This document shows, piece by piece, positions 49,653 to 57,798 of a stretch of DNA of 64,000 nt. The position numbers were made by a program, and so were the translations under genes. Source of the stretch: Lachnospiraceae bacterium (lineage in GTDB: Bacteria > Bacillota > Clostridia > Lachnospirales > Lachnospiraceae); NCBI GenBank assembly GCA_004558185.1, contig SFDP01000008.1, positions 36,517 to 100,516 of the forward strand, given 5' to 3'. The notes under the pieces were generated by a model, which saw only the letters and a program-made list of their open reading frames with translations, had not been told where the DNA came from and ran no database searches. How positions within the stretch are numbered: position 1 is the first letter of the stretch; each line of letters opens with the position of its first letter.

Positions 49653-50870
49653 ATGTATACCATAAATGAACATTATTTAAAACTGCAGGGAAGCTATCTT
49701 TTTTCCACCATAGCAAAAAAGGTGTCAGAATACCAGAAGGAGCATCCCCAGGCAGAGGTTATCCGGCTGGGCATCGGAGATGTGACACAGCCTCTGGTAC
49801 CCGCTATTATTGAGGCTCTGCATAATGCAGTAGAGGAAATGGGAACTACAGAGGGATTTCATGGCTATGGGCCGGAGCAGGGCTATGAATTTTTAAGAGA
49901 ATGTATTGCCAGAGAGGACTATCAAAACAGAGGATGCCCAATCAGTGCTGAAGAAATCTTCATTTCTGACGGAGCAAAGCAGGATGTGGGTAACATTCAG
50001 GAAATCTTTGGTCTGGGGAATCGGGTGGCTGTCTGTGACCCTGTCTATCCGGTCTATGTAGATACTAACGTTATGGCAGGAAGGACAGGAGAGTTTAATG
50101 TCCGGACAGGAGGATACGAGGGGCTGATTTATTTAAAGTGCCTTGAGGAAAATGGCTTTTCCCCCAGACTGCCAGGGGAGAAGCCGGACTTGATCTATCT
50201 GTGCTTTCCCAATAATCCCACAGGAATGGCAATAACCAGGACTGCTTTGCAGGAATGGGTAGATTATGCCAATCAGAATGGTTCTGTTATTCTCTATGAC
50301 GCAGCGTACGAAGCCTATATTACAGAAGAAGGAATCCCTCACAGCATTTATGAGTGTGAAGGGGCAAGACGGTGCGCCATTGAATTTCACAGCTTTTCCA
50401 AGAATGCCGGCTTTACCGGCTTAAGACTGGGATATACGGTTATTCCCAGAGAGCTTAGCTGTAACGGAGTCAGCCTTCATGAGCTTTGGAACAGGCGTCA
50501 TGGCACGAAATATAACGGTGCGCCTTATCTTGTTCAGCGGGCCGGGGAGGCAGTATATTCCTCGGAAGGAAAGGCACAGTTAAAGGAGCAGGTGGCTTAT
50601 TATATGGAAAATGCCCGGCTTATCCGGGAGGGATTGAAGGCTGCAGGATTCACTGTATATGGTGGAGTGAATGCCCCCTATATCTGGCTCAAAGTACCGG
50701 AGAGAATGAGCAGTTGGGAGTTTTTTGATGATTTGCTAAAAAAGGCTCAGGTAGTGGGAACTCCCGGGGTCGGTTTCGGCCAGGGTGGAGAGGGCTTTTT
50801 CAGACTGACTGCTTTTGGAACCAGGGAAAATACGCTGAAGGCTCTGGAGCGGATTAAGAGGTTCTATTAG
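49653..50870 (+). CDS. dapL: LL-diaminopimelate aminotransferase
   Basis: PLP enzyme of lysine and peptidoglycan synthesis: converts tetrahydrodipicolinate straight to LL-diaminopimelate, the shortcut used by Clostridia and others. Class I aminotransferase fold with [32 protein letters not shown], and the PLP lysine in [37 protein letters not shown] closes the active site. Length 405. Start ATG 49653 after AAGGAAGG. It lies downstream of the glnA-ANTAR pair and probably depends on the same transcript, at least partly. Confidence 0.95.
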   Translation: MYTINEHYLKLQGSYLFSTIAKKVSEYQKEHPQAEVIRLGIGDVTQPLVPAIIEALHNAVEEMGTTEGFHGYGPEQGYEFLRECIAREDYQNRGCPISAEEIFISDGAKQDVGNIQEIFGLGNRVAVCDPVYPVYVDTNVMAGRTGEFNVRTGGYEGLIYLKCLEENGFSPRLPGEKPDLIYLCFPNNPTGMAITRTALQEWVDYANQNGSVILYDAAYEAYITEEGIPHSIYECEGARRCAIEFHSFSKNAGFTGLRLGYTVIPRELSCNGVSLHELWNRRHGTKYNGAPYLVQRAGEAVYSSEGKAQLKEQVAYYMENARLIREGLKAAGFTVYGGVNAPYIWLKVPERMSSWEFFDDLLKKAQVVGTPGVGFGQGGEGFFRLTAFGTRENTLKALERIKRFY

Positions 50871-50889
50871 GGTAAATGAAGAGATTAAA

Positions 50890-51011
50890 ATGATGTTAGG
50901 GTCAAAAGCCCCTAACTATGATACCTACGGATTGTTACGTACTTCGTACTCCCACAATCCTGCAAAATATTCGCATATCGTGGTGTTCAGACCTTTTGAC
51001 CCTGGTATCAT
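50890..51011 (+). repeat. Dispersed structured repeat, copy B (122 bases)
   Basis: Same ends as copy A and the same GGATTGT/ACAATCC core, but lacking a 41-base segment with the ACCCACAT hairpin. Flanked by TTAAAA directly on both sides, like a target duplication. Confidence 0.8.
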
Positions 51012-51059
51012 TAAAATAAGATAATTAGTGTTCGCAAAGAAGAATAGACCGGGCTGCAT

Positions 51060-51091
51060 CAACCCTATTTTCCTAGGAAATTATAGGGTTG
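51060..51091. promoter_or_regulatory. Hairpin before the chemoreceptor promoter
   Basis: CAACCCTAT pairs with ATAGGGTTG, enclosing TTTCCTAGGAAA, itself palindromic. No T-run follows directly. It lies 26 bases upstream of the -35, so it is more likely an operator or a remnant than a terminator. Confidence 0.4.
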
Positions 51092-51116
51092 AAGACAAAG
51101 AAGAATCATTTTTTTG

Positions 51117-51145
51117 TTGACCAGTATCGCAAAAAAAAGTATAAT
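51117..51145 (+). promoter_or_regulatory. Promoter of the chemoreceptor gene
   Basis: TTGACC (51117-51122), 17 bases, TATAAT (51140-51145): near-consensus. Confidence 0.75.
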
Positions 51146-51227
51146 ATAGACAATTAGTAAGCACTATCTGCCTCGGAAAAAGAGATAAATAGTGGAAATT
51201 ATGCATACTGATGAATGGGGGATTATG

Positions 51228-52877
51228 ATGGAAAAGCGAATGAGAAAAGCATTTTTATCCAGTTTTAGGGTGATTCTGACCGCAATTATTGTTCTGTTTC
51301 TGGTCATTATTGTATCAGTAGGTACCATAAGTTATCAGAATAGCAAGATGGAACTGTGCACCGGATATCAAAGCCGTTTTCTGGCAGCGGAGGCAGCACA
51401 CTTTAAGTGGGGGATGAGTCTGAGCAATGCTCTTTTGAAAAATGAAGAATTTACCGGGCAGATGGACCCGACCAAATGTGACTTTGGACAGTTTCTTTAC
51501 AGTGACGAGGTGAAAAATTCCAAGGACTTTCAGGATTTTTATGAAAAGGTGGAGCCGCTGCACGCCAGGATTCATGAAGCGGCTCATACGATTATTGAAC
51601 TGCAGGATACCAATAAGACCGAAGCTATCCGGATATGGGATGAACAGGTATCCACGGATATTAACAGTCTGGTAAGTATCCTGGAGACAACCAAGGAGTT
51701 GGTTGAAACGCCGATAAAGAATGTAAAAATGATGCTGGGAGTTACCTATATCGTGATCATACTGGTCAGCATACTGGTAGTGACAGTTATTTTGATTAAT
51801 GCTTACAAGATATATGGTTATGTGAAGACAGATATCGTACTTCCCATTTATAAGCTAAAGGATGAAACGGCTAAGCTGGCTCAGGGGTATTTGGATTTGG
51901 ACTGCAAGGTGGAAACGGATAATGAGCTTTTAGATTTAGCCGAGTCCTTCCAGGCGGCAATTGACGAAATGAAGAAGTACATAAAGGCAGTTGAGTATGG
52001 AATGGAAAACTTTTCAGGAGGAGACTTTACCTGTACCTGTCCTATTCCTTTTAAGGGGGATTTTGAACCCATTCAGACGTCAGTGGAATCCTTTCAGGAA
52101 ACAATCAATGGGCTTTTGAGAAGTATCAGCGAGGTTTCTCACCAGGTGGATGCAGGAGCAGAGGACATTGCCGCAGGTGCTACAGAGCTTGCCATCAGTG
52201 CTGAGCAGCAGGCCGGCAGCGTACAGGAATTGTCTAACGCTGTAGGAGGAGTATCACATCAGATTCGTAACAGTGCCAAGTATGCCAAGGAGGCAGATTC
52301 CTATGGTATTCAGACCGGAGAAGCCATTGAGAAGAGCAGAAGAGAGATGGAACAGCTAATGGAAGCCATTACCAAGATAGGGGCAGCTTCATCTGATATC
52401 AGTAACATAATTATGACTATTGATGAGATTGCTTCCCAGACCAACCTGCTGGCGCTGAATGCGTCTATTGAAGCTGCCAGAGCGGGTGTGGCCGGAAAAG
52501 GCTTCGCAGTTGTAGCTGATGAGATTGGAAAGCTGGCACAGCAATCGGCGGATGCGTCTCAGGATATTGCAGCTTTAATTGAAAAATCGCTTCAGTTTAT
52601 TGAGGACGGACAGGCTTCGGCAGAGCAGATGAACAGAGGCTTCGAAATATTGGCAGACAGCTCGCATAAGGTTTTGGAAATGGTGGGAGAAATTGCTTCT
52701 GAGGTACAGGATCAGGCAGAAGCAGTGGAGAAGATTTCTGACAATATAGAAGAAATTTCCAATATTGTAGCCACTAATTCGGCTACTTCCCAGCAAAACT
52801 CTGCTACAAGCGAAGAATTGAGCAGTCAGGCAACCGTTTTGAGCAATCTTTTGAAGCAGTTTAAATTTAAAGAATAA
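51228..52877 (+). CDS. Methyl-accepting chemotaxis protein with CZB-like sensor
   Basis: Transmembrane chemoreceptor of 549 residues. TM1 about 11-35 ([20 protein letters not shown]), extracellular sensor about 36-170, TM2 about 175-198, HAMP ([21 protein letters not shown]), and the signalling tip with [21 protein letters not shown] and [13 protein letters not shown]. The sensor looks like a CZB (chemoreceptor zinc-binding) domain: [10 protein letters not shown], then CDFGQFLYS and HARIHEAAH, the spaced His/Cys/His ligands of that family. CZB domains are mostly cytoplasmic, so an external one is notable. Ligand unknown. No che operon nearby. Confidence 0.92.
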   Translation: MEKRMRKAFLSSFRVILTAIIVLFLVIIVSVGTISYQNSKMELCTGYQSRFLAAEAAHFKWGMSLSNALLKNEEFTGQMDPTKCDFGQFLYSDEVKNSKDFQDFYEKVEPLHARIHEAAHTIIELQDTNKTEAIRIWDEQVSTDINSLVSILETTKELVETPIKNVKMMLGVTYIVIILVSILVVTVILINAYKIYGYVKTDIVLPIYKLKDETAKLAQGYLDLDCKVETDNELLDLAESFQAAIDEMKKYIKAVEYGMENFSGGDFTCTCPIPFKGDFEPIQTSVESFQETINGLLRSISEVSHQVDAGAEDIAAGATELAISAEQQAGSVQELSNAVGGVSHQIRNSAKYAKEADSYGIQTGEAIEKSRREMEQLMEAITKIGAASSDISNIIMTIDEIASQTNLLALNASIEAARAGVAGKGFAVVADEIGKLAQQSADASQDIAALIEKSLQFIEDGQASAEQMNRGFEILADSSHKVLEMVGEIASEVQDQAEAVEKISDNIEEISNIVATNSATSQQNSATSEELSSQATVLSNLLKQFKFKE

Positions 52878-52922
52878 GAGTTATACAAGTCTTATCATTA
52901 ATTTGAGATCAGTTGTAGCTTT

Positions 52923-52970
52923 AGGGCAAAAATCGTGGTGTAAATCACCAGGTTTTTGCCCTATTTTTTT
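52923..52970 (+). terminator. Terminator after the chemoreceptor gene
   Basis: GGGCAAAAA with TTTTTGCCC, inner GGTG/CACC stem, then TATTTTTTT. Strong. The carB gene converges from the right. Confidence 0.88.
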
Positions 52971-53007
52971 AAAATGGAGGGATATAGGAAGCGGCCTGTT
53001 TCCTTTT

Positions 53008-56000
53008 TTAGAGTCGGCAGATATCTATCAAAGAAACACTGTCAGCCGAGCAGTCTCCTGCCAGAATGTCGGCCAGACTGGAGGCGGTATCCAGGCTGGT
53101 AAGGCAGGGGATACCCAATTCTACGCTTTTCCGTCTTACCTTTACACTGTCCCGGGCAGGCAGTCTGCCCTTGGCAGAGGTGGAAATAATATAGCTGACC
53201 TTTCCGCTTTCCAAAAGAGCCAGGGTATTCTGGCTGGATTCATGGATTTTATGAACCAGTGTGACGTTAAGTCCATATTCCCTGAGTATCTTCGCAGTAC
53301 CCGCAGTGGCATAAAGCCTGAAACCGATACGGGCAAATTTCTCTGCAATAAAGCCAACCTCTGCTTTATCGCTGTCTTTAACGGTAATGAAGATGCCGCC
53401 CTTTTTGGTAAAACGGTAGCCAGCACCCAGAAGTCCTTTGAAAAGAGCCTCTGTTATGGTAGGAGCGATTCCCAAGACTTCTCCGGTGGATTTCATTTCC
53501 GGTCCCAGCATGGTATCCAGATTGGAGAGCTTTTCGAAAGAAAAGACAGGAACCTTTACTGCGGTATAGGCGGCTCTTTTTGCCAGACCCGTTCCGTATG
53601 GCAGGTCTTTCAGTTTCCTTCCCAGCATTACCTGAGTGGCAATGTCGATCATGGGAATTCCGGTTACCTTACTGAGATAGGGAACGGTTCGTGAGGAGCG
53701 GGGATTCACCTCAATGACATAAAGTTGTTTTTGGTGCATTACATATTGGATATTGATTAGTCCCTTTGTGTTTAGGGCCAAGGCCAGTCGGGCAGAATAA
53801 TCAATAATTTTTGCTTTCTGAGCATCTGACAGATTCCAGGCAGGATAGACGGCAATGGAATCACCGGAATGGATCCCTGCCCGGTCGATATGCTCCATAA
53901 TCCCGGGAATCAGGATATCCTCTCCATCACAGATGGCATCTACCTCCAGCTCTGTTCCCTGAATATATTTATCGATGAGAACCAGATTGTTTTCTAGCTG
54001 AGAAAGGATTATTCCCATATACTCCATGATATCATCGTCAGAAAAGGCAATAATCATATTTTGACCGCCCAGGACATAGGAAGGACGAAGCAATACAGGA
54101 TAACCCAGAGCATTGGCTGCGGCCAGGGCCTCCTCTGCAGTTCGCACGGTGCCTCCCTTAGGCTGCCTGATCTGAAGTCGCTGTAAAAGGGCCTCAAAAC
54201 GCCCGCGATCCTCAGCCATATCGATGCTGTCGGCAGAGGTTCCCAAAAGAGGAATATGGTGTTCGGACAGCCAATGAGTAAGCCGGATGGCCGTCTGTCC
54301 CCCAAAGGCGACCACAACACCCAGAGGTTTTTCCAAAGCAATGATGGGAGCAACATCCTCGGGAGTAAGAGGCTCAAAGTAGAGCCGGTCGGCAGTATTA
54401 AAATCGGTGGAAACGGTTTCCGGGTTATTGTTTATGATGACTACCTCATAGCCGGCCTGCTGCAGTGCCCATACACAATGGACAGAGGCATAATCGAATT
54501 CAATACCCTGGCCGATACGGATTGGGCCGGAGCCCAGTACCAGAATGGTTGGCCTGGGGTTTGCCCGACCTTCCAGAAAAGGGGCAGCCTCGTCTTCTTC
54601 ATCAAAGGCAGAATAGAAGTAGGGGGTCTGAGCAGCAAATTCTCCTCCGCAGGTATCTACCATCTTATAGGTATAGGCAGGGAAGGAATCCAACAGAGAA
54701 AAGTCTGCCTCGGTTTCCTTTATTCCATGGCCTTCCAGATAGAGGCTTTTGATGGTTTTCGTCAAGAATCCGTTTGCTTTAAGCTCCCTGATGAAATCAG
54801 CAGTCAGAGGCTGAGTTTTAATTGCCTTTTCCAATCGGCTTAAGTGGAGGATTTTTTCCAGAAACCATTCATCAATCCAGGTAAGGCGGTGAAGCTCGTC
54901 GATGGAGAAGCCCCGGTACAGGGCTTCATACACTGCAAAAATGCGCTGGTCATCCTGGGCTTTAATTTTGGTTAAAAGCTCTTCTTTGTTCAGCAGGCGA
55001 ATATCCTTGTCCAATAAAGAGTCGTGGGAAATTTCTGCTCCACGGATGGCCTTCATCAGAGCAAACTCAAAGCTTCTGCCGATAGCCATGACCTCTCCTG
55101 TGGCCTTCATCTGGGTACTTAGACCTCTGGAAGCATAAACGAATTTATCAAAGGGAAACTTGGGAAATTTTACTACCACATAATCCAGTGTGGGTTCAAA
55201 GCAGGCCCTGGTCTGTCCGGTGACCTCATTTTCAATTTCCTCCAGAGTGTAGCCAATGGCAATTTTAGCGGCCACACGGGCGATGGGATAGCCGGTAGCC
55301 TTGCTGGCCAGAGCAGAAGAGCGGGAAACTCTGGGGTTGACTTCAATAACCGCATATTCATAGCTTTCCGGGTGAAGGGCAAACTGAACGTTGCAGCCTC
55401 CCTCTACCTCCATGACATCAATGATGTGGAGGGCAGCGCTTCTTAGCATCTGGTATTCCCTGTCGGCCAGAGTCAGGGCAGGTGCAGTCACAATGGAATC
55501 ACCCGTATGAATGCCCACTGGGTCAAGGTTTTCCATGGAGCAGACGGTAATTACATTCCCCTGACTATCCCGCATGACCTCAAACTCAATTTCTTTCCAG
55601 CCGGCAATGGATTTTTCTACCAGGATCTGGGTGATGGGAGACTGGCGAAGGCCGGAAGCTGCAATTTCCCTTAAGGAAACTTCATCTTCGGCAATACCGC
55701 CGCCGCTTCCTCCCAAGGTAAAGGCAGGGCGAACGATCACCGGATACCCCTCCTGTCGGGCAAAGGTGAGTGCACCCTCCAGAGTATGCGTAATGACGGA
55801 AGGAATAACCGGTTCACGAATAGACTCCATCGTGGACTTGAAGCACTGGCGATCCTCTGCCCGGTCAATGGTTTCGGGATTGGCACCAAGAAGAGTAACT
55901 CCATGAGCGTCAAGGAAGCCCTCCTTAGCCAACTCCATGGATAAAGTAAGGCCGGTTTGTCCGCCCAGAGTGGACAGAAGGCTGTCCGGCTTTTCCAGAG

Positions 56001-56235
56001 TGATGATTCGTTTGACAAAGTCAAGGGTAAGAGGCTCGATATAGATATGGTCTGCCATGGCCGTGTCGGTCATGATGGTAGCCGGATTGGAGTTGACCAG
56101 AACCACCTCCAGCCCCTCCTCTTTTAATGCACGGCAGGCCTGGGTGCCGGCATAATCAAACTCGGCAGCCTGGCCGATAACGATAGGGCCTGAGCCGATT
56201 ACCATTACTTTTTTCAGTTTAGGATTTAAAGGCAT
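53008..56235 (-). CDS. carB: Carbamoyl-phosphate synthase large subunit
   Basis: Makes carbamoyl phosphate from bicarbonate, ATP and ammonia received from CarA, for pyrimidines and arginine. Two homologous ATP-grasp halves are visible: IGSGPIVIGQAAEFDYAGTQ with NPRVSRSSALASKATGYPIA, and LGSGPIRIGQGIEFDYASVH with NPRSSRTVPYLSKVTGIP. The C-terminal regulatory MGS domain includes IGFRLYATAGTAKILREYG. Length 1075 is normal. The start codon ATG 56235 lies two bases after the carA stop, so the subunits are coupled. Confidence 0.98.
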   Translation of the reverse strand: MPLNPKLKKVMVIGSGPIVIGQAAEFDYAGTQACRALKEEGLEVVLVNSNPATIMTDTAMADHIYIEPLTLDFVKRIITLEKPDSLLSTLGGQTGLTLSMELAKEGFLDAHGVTLLGANPETIDRAEDRQCFKSTMESIREPVIPSVITHTLEGALTFARQEGYPVIVRPAFTLGGSGGGIAEDEVSLREIAASGLRQSPITQILVEKSIAGWKEIEFEVMRDSQGNVITVCSMENLDPVGIHTGDSIVTAPALTLADREYQMLRSAALHIIDVMEVEGGCNVQFALHPESYEYAVIEVNPRVSRSSALASKATGYPIARVAAKIAIGYTLEEIENEVTGQTRACFEPTLDYVVVKFPKFPFDKFVYASRGLSTQMKATGEVMAIGRSFEFALMKAIRGAEISHDSLLDKDIRLLNKEELLTKIKAQDDQRIFAVYEALYRGFSIDELHRLTWIDEWFLEKILHLSRLEKAIKTQPLTADFIRELKANGFLTKTIKSLYLEGHGIKETEADFSLLDSFPAYTYKMVDTCGGEFAAQTPYFYSAFDEEDEAAPFLEGRANPRPTILVLGSGPIRIGQGIEFDYASVHCVWALQQAGYEVVIINNNPETVSTDFNTADRLYFEPLTPEDVAPIIALEKPLGVVVAFGGQTAIRLTHWLSEHHIPLLGTSADSIDMAEDRGRFEALLQRLQIRQPKGGTVRTAEEALAAANALGYPVLLRPSYVLGGQNMIIAFSDDDIMEYMGIILSQLENNLVLIDKYIQGTELEVDAICDGEDILIPGIMEHIDRAGIHSGDSIAVYPAWNLSDAQKAKIIDYSARLALALNTKGLINIQYVMHQKQLYVIEVNPRSSRTVPYLSKVTGIPMIDIATQVMLGRKLKDLPYGTGLAKRAAYTAVKVPVFSFEKLSNLDTMLGPEMKSTGEVLGIAPTITEALFKGLLGAGYRFTKKGGIFITVKDSDKAEVGFIAEKFARIGFRLYATAGTAKILREYGLNVTLVHKIHESSQNTLALLESGKVSYIISTSAKGRLPARDSVKVRRKSVELGIPCLTSLDTASSLADILAGDCSADSVSLIDICRL

Positions 56236-56237
56236 GG

Positions 56238-57320
56238 TTAAATTCTCCTTTCCATCATTTCCATAAATTCCTGAAACAGATATTCCGTATCCTTAGGGCC
56301 GCTGCAAGCCTCCGGGTGAAACTGTACGGATAAACCGGGGAAGCGATTATAGCGTATACCCTCACAAGTGTTGTCATTGAGATTGATGAAGGCTAAGGAG
56401 GCATCTTCAGGTAAGCTGTCACTTACTACACTGTAGCCATGATTTTGACTGGTCATGTAAATACGGCCTGTTTCCACAGCCTTGACCGGTTGATTGGCAC
56501 CCCGGTGGCCAAATTTTAGCTTTTCAGTTCTTGCACCATTGGCCAGAGCCAGAAGCTGATGACCCAGGCAGATACCAAAAAGAGGAATTTTCGTTTCACA
56601 AAGAAGAGATAGCTGCCGAATAATCTCAGGATTGTCGGTGGGATCACCGGGGCCGTTGCTGAGCATAATGCCGTCTGGCTTTAGGGCAAGAATCTGTTGG
56701 GCAGAATAAGAAGAGGGAACGACAGTAATTTTACAGCCCAGAGAATAGAGCCTGCGGATAATGTTCTGCTTTGCTCCAAAATTCCAAAGAACTACGTGGC
56801 GGCGCCAGGCGCTGTTGTCCACAAGATAAGGAGCAGTACAGGTTACCTGAGCTACGGAGTCGCAGCACTTCCACCGGGAAAGCTCCCTGCTGCTGTCGGT
56901 GGAAGGGGGAAGTGCAGTAAGTCTTCCGTTCATTACTCCCTGCTCACGAATCTTTCGTGTCAGAGCCCGGGTATCTATGCCGCAAATGCCGGGAATCCTA
57001 TTCCGCTTTAACAGGGTATGTAAATCCATCTGGCTTCGAAAATTGGAAGGAGTATCACAGTATTCTTTCGTCAGATAGGCACTCAGATGTATCTTTTCAC
57101 TTTCCGCATCCAGAAGATTGACACCATAATTTCCAATTAAAGGGAAGGTTTGCAAAACCATCTGACCATAATAGCTGGGATCTGTCAGAGTTTCCACATA
57201 GCCGGTCATGGCAGTGGTAAAAACTACTTCGGCGATAACATCCTCAGTCAGGGTGGCGCCAAAGGCTTTTCCCGTATAGCAACTGCCATCTTCTAATTGC
57301 AGATAAATCGTATTGTCCAT
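56238..57320 (-). CDS. carA: Carbamoyl-phosphate synthase small subunit
   Basis: Glutaminase subunit of carbamoyl-phosphate synthase. N-terminal domain with YLQLEDGSCYTGKAFGA and FTTAMTGYVETLTDPSY; C-terminal class I amidotransferase with FGICLGHQLLALANGA (Cys nucleophile), and SQNHGYSV and FHPEACSGPKDT (His/Glu). Length 360. Start ATG 57320 with GGAGG before it. The leader carries a consensus promoter and a 26-pair attenuator-like hairpin. asnB is divergent, 478 bases away. Confidence 0.97.
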   Translation of the reverse strand: MDNTIYLQLEDGSCYTGKAFGATLTEDVIAEVVFTTAMTGYVETLTDPSYYGQMVLQTFPLIGNYGVNLLDAESEKIHLSAYLTKEYCDTPSNFRSQMDLHTLLKRNRIPGICGIDTRALTRKIREQGVMNGRLTALPPSTDSSRELSRWKCCDSVAQVTCTAPYLVDNSAWRRHVVLWNFGAKQNIIRRLYSLGCKITVVPSSYSAQQILALKPDGIMLSNGPGDPTDNPEIIRQLSLLCETKIPLFGICLGHQLLALANGARTEKLKFGHRGANQPVKAVETGRIYMTSQNHGYSVVSDSLPEDASLAFINLNDNTCEGIRYNRFPGLSVQFHPEACSGPKDTEYLFQEFMEMMERRI

Positions 57321-57343
57321 AGCTACCTCCTGTTTTCATCAAA

Positions 57344-57407
57344 ACGAAAAAGGCATCCATAGAGGAATATTATTGCGAAAGAATAATATTCTCCTACGAA
57401 CGCCTTT
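57344..57407 (-). terminator. Leader terminator (attenuator) of carA
   Basis: Minus strand: a 26-base stem (57407-57382 with 57374-57349) with one A-C mismatch and several G-U pairs, 7-base loop, then TTTTT. It starts about six bases after the predicted transcript start. PyrR-type or pyrimidine-sensitive attenuation is known for car/pyr genes in Firmicutes; the PyrR binding loop was not recognised. Confidence 0.7.
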
Positions 57408-57419
57408 GTTCTCTGGCTT

Positions 57420-57448
57420 ATTGTAGCACCAGATGAAAAGGGGGTCAA
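57420..57448 (-). promoter_or_regulatory. Promoter of carA
   Basis: Minus strand TTGACC (57448-57443), 17 bases, TACAAT (57425-57420). Confidence 0.75.
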
Positions 57449-57536
57449 GAAAAAAATCAGGACAGAAGAGAAGGTGATCAGGGGAAGCAGAAAAGGGAAG
57501 CACCCCGGGGGTTGTACGAATGCACAAGGTTCATGG

Positions 57537-57570
57537 GATTAAAATGCTGCTAAAGCAGCAGAATGAGAGG
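57537..57570 (+). repeat. GCTGC hairpin repeat, copy 4, before the asnB promoter
   Basis: GCTGC, loop TAAA, GCAGC, AGAATGAGAGG, identical to copy 3 in stem, loop and tail, with GATTAAAAT upstream in both. Unlike the other three, no gene start follows; the asnB -35 is 24 bases downstream. Confidence 0.7.
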
Positions 57571-57594
57571 AAAAAAAGACAACTGAAAATTTCC

Positions 57595-57624
57595 TTGACA
57601 GAGGGGAAAAAACTATGCTATTTT
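57595..57624 (+). promoter_or_regulatory. Promoter of asnB
   Basis: TTGACA (57595-57600) and TATTTT (57619-57624) at 18 bases. The -10 is weak. Confidence 0.5.
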
Positions 57625-57685
57625 TGAAAAAAGAAAGATAAGCGATTGAGTTCGTAAAAAAGGGGTCACACAAAGAGGTGCGGCA

Positions 57686-57753
57686 AATAGGTAATACGCG
57701 GATACGGCAGTTATTCGTCCTATTATGGGATGGATGACTGCCTTTCTTTTTTT
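57686..57753 (+). terminator. Leader terminator with competing fold, asnB
   Basis: Terminator: 15 pairs between 57706-57720 and 57728-57742 (several G-U), loop TATTATG, then TTTCTTTTTTT. Alternative fold: AATAGG (57686-57691) with CCTATT (57719-57724), plus AATA (57693-57696) with TATT (57712-57715), which would disrupt the terminator. It lies in the 5' leader, 46 bases before the start, with no promoter between. Confidence 0.65.
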
Positions 57754-57798
57754 GAAGGAGTAACCTGATTCCCACCTGACAGATAAGGAGGAGACAAA

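Larger units (their letters stand above)
50871..51227. other. Gene-free stretch of 357 bases
   Basis: Contains repeat copy B (50890-51011), an isolated hairpin (51060-51091) and the chemoreceptor promoter (51117-51145) with a leader of about 75 bases. No terminator for dapL was seen unless the repeat provides one. Confidence 0.7.
57321..57798. other. Divergent regulatory region of 478 bases
   Basis: Shared region between carA (minus) and asnB (plus). Contents: carA leader hairpin, carA promoter, about 85 plain bases (57449-57536), hairpin repeat copy 4, asnB promoter, and the asnB leader with terminator. No real gene was seen. Confidence 0.75.

Noticed and set aside
57443..57450. GGGGTCAAG resembling the repeat's terminal core
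   Set aside because: It is the -35 box of carA read on the other strand.
57661..57705. AGAGGTGCGG and GGTAATACGCGG in the asnB leader, resembling lysine riboswitch and T-box pieces
   Set aside because: Leader is too short for either class, other conserved elements are missing, and the T-box sequence would need two changes and a deletion.
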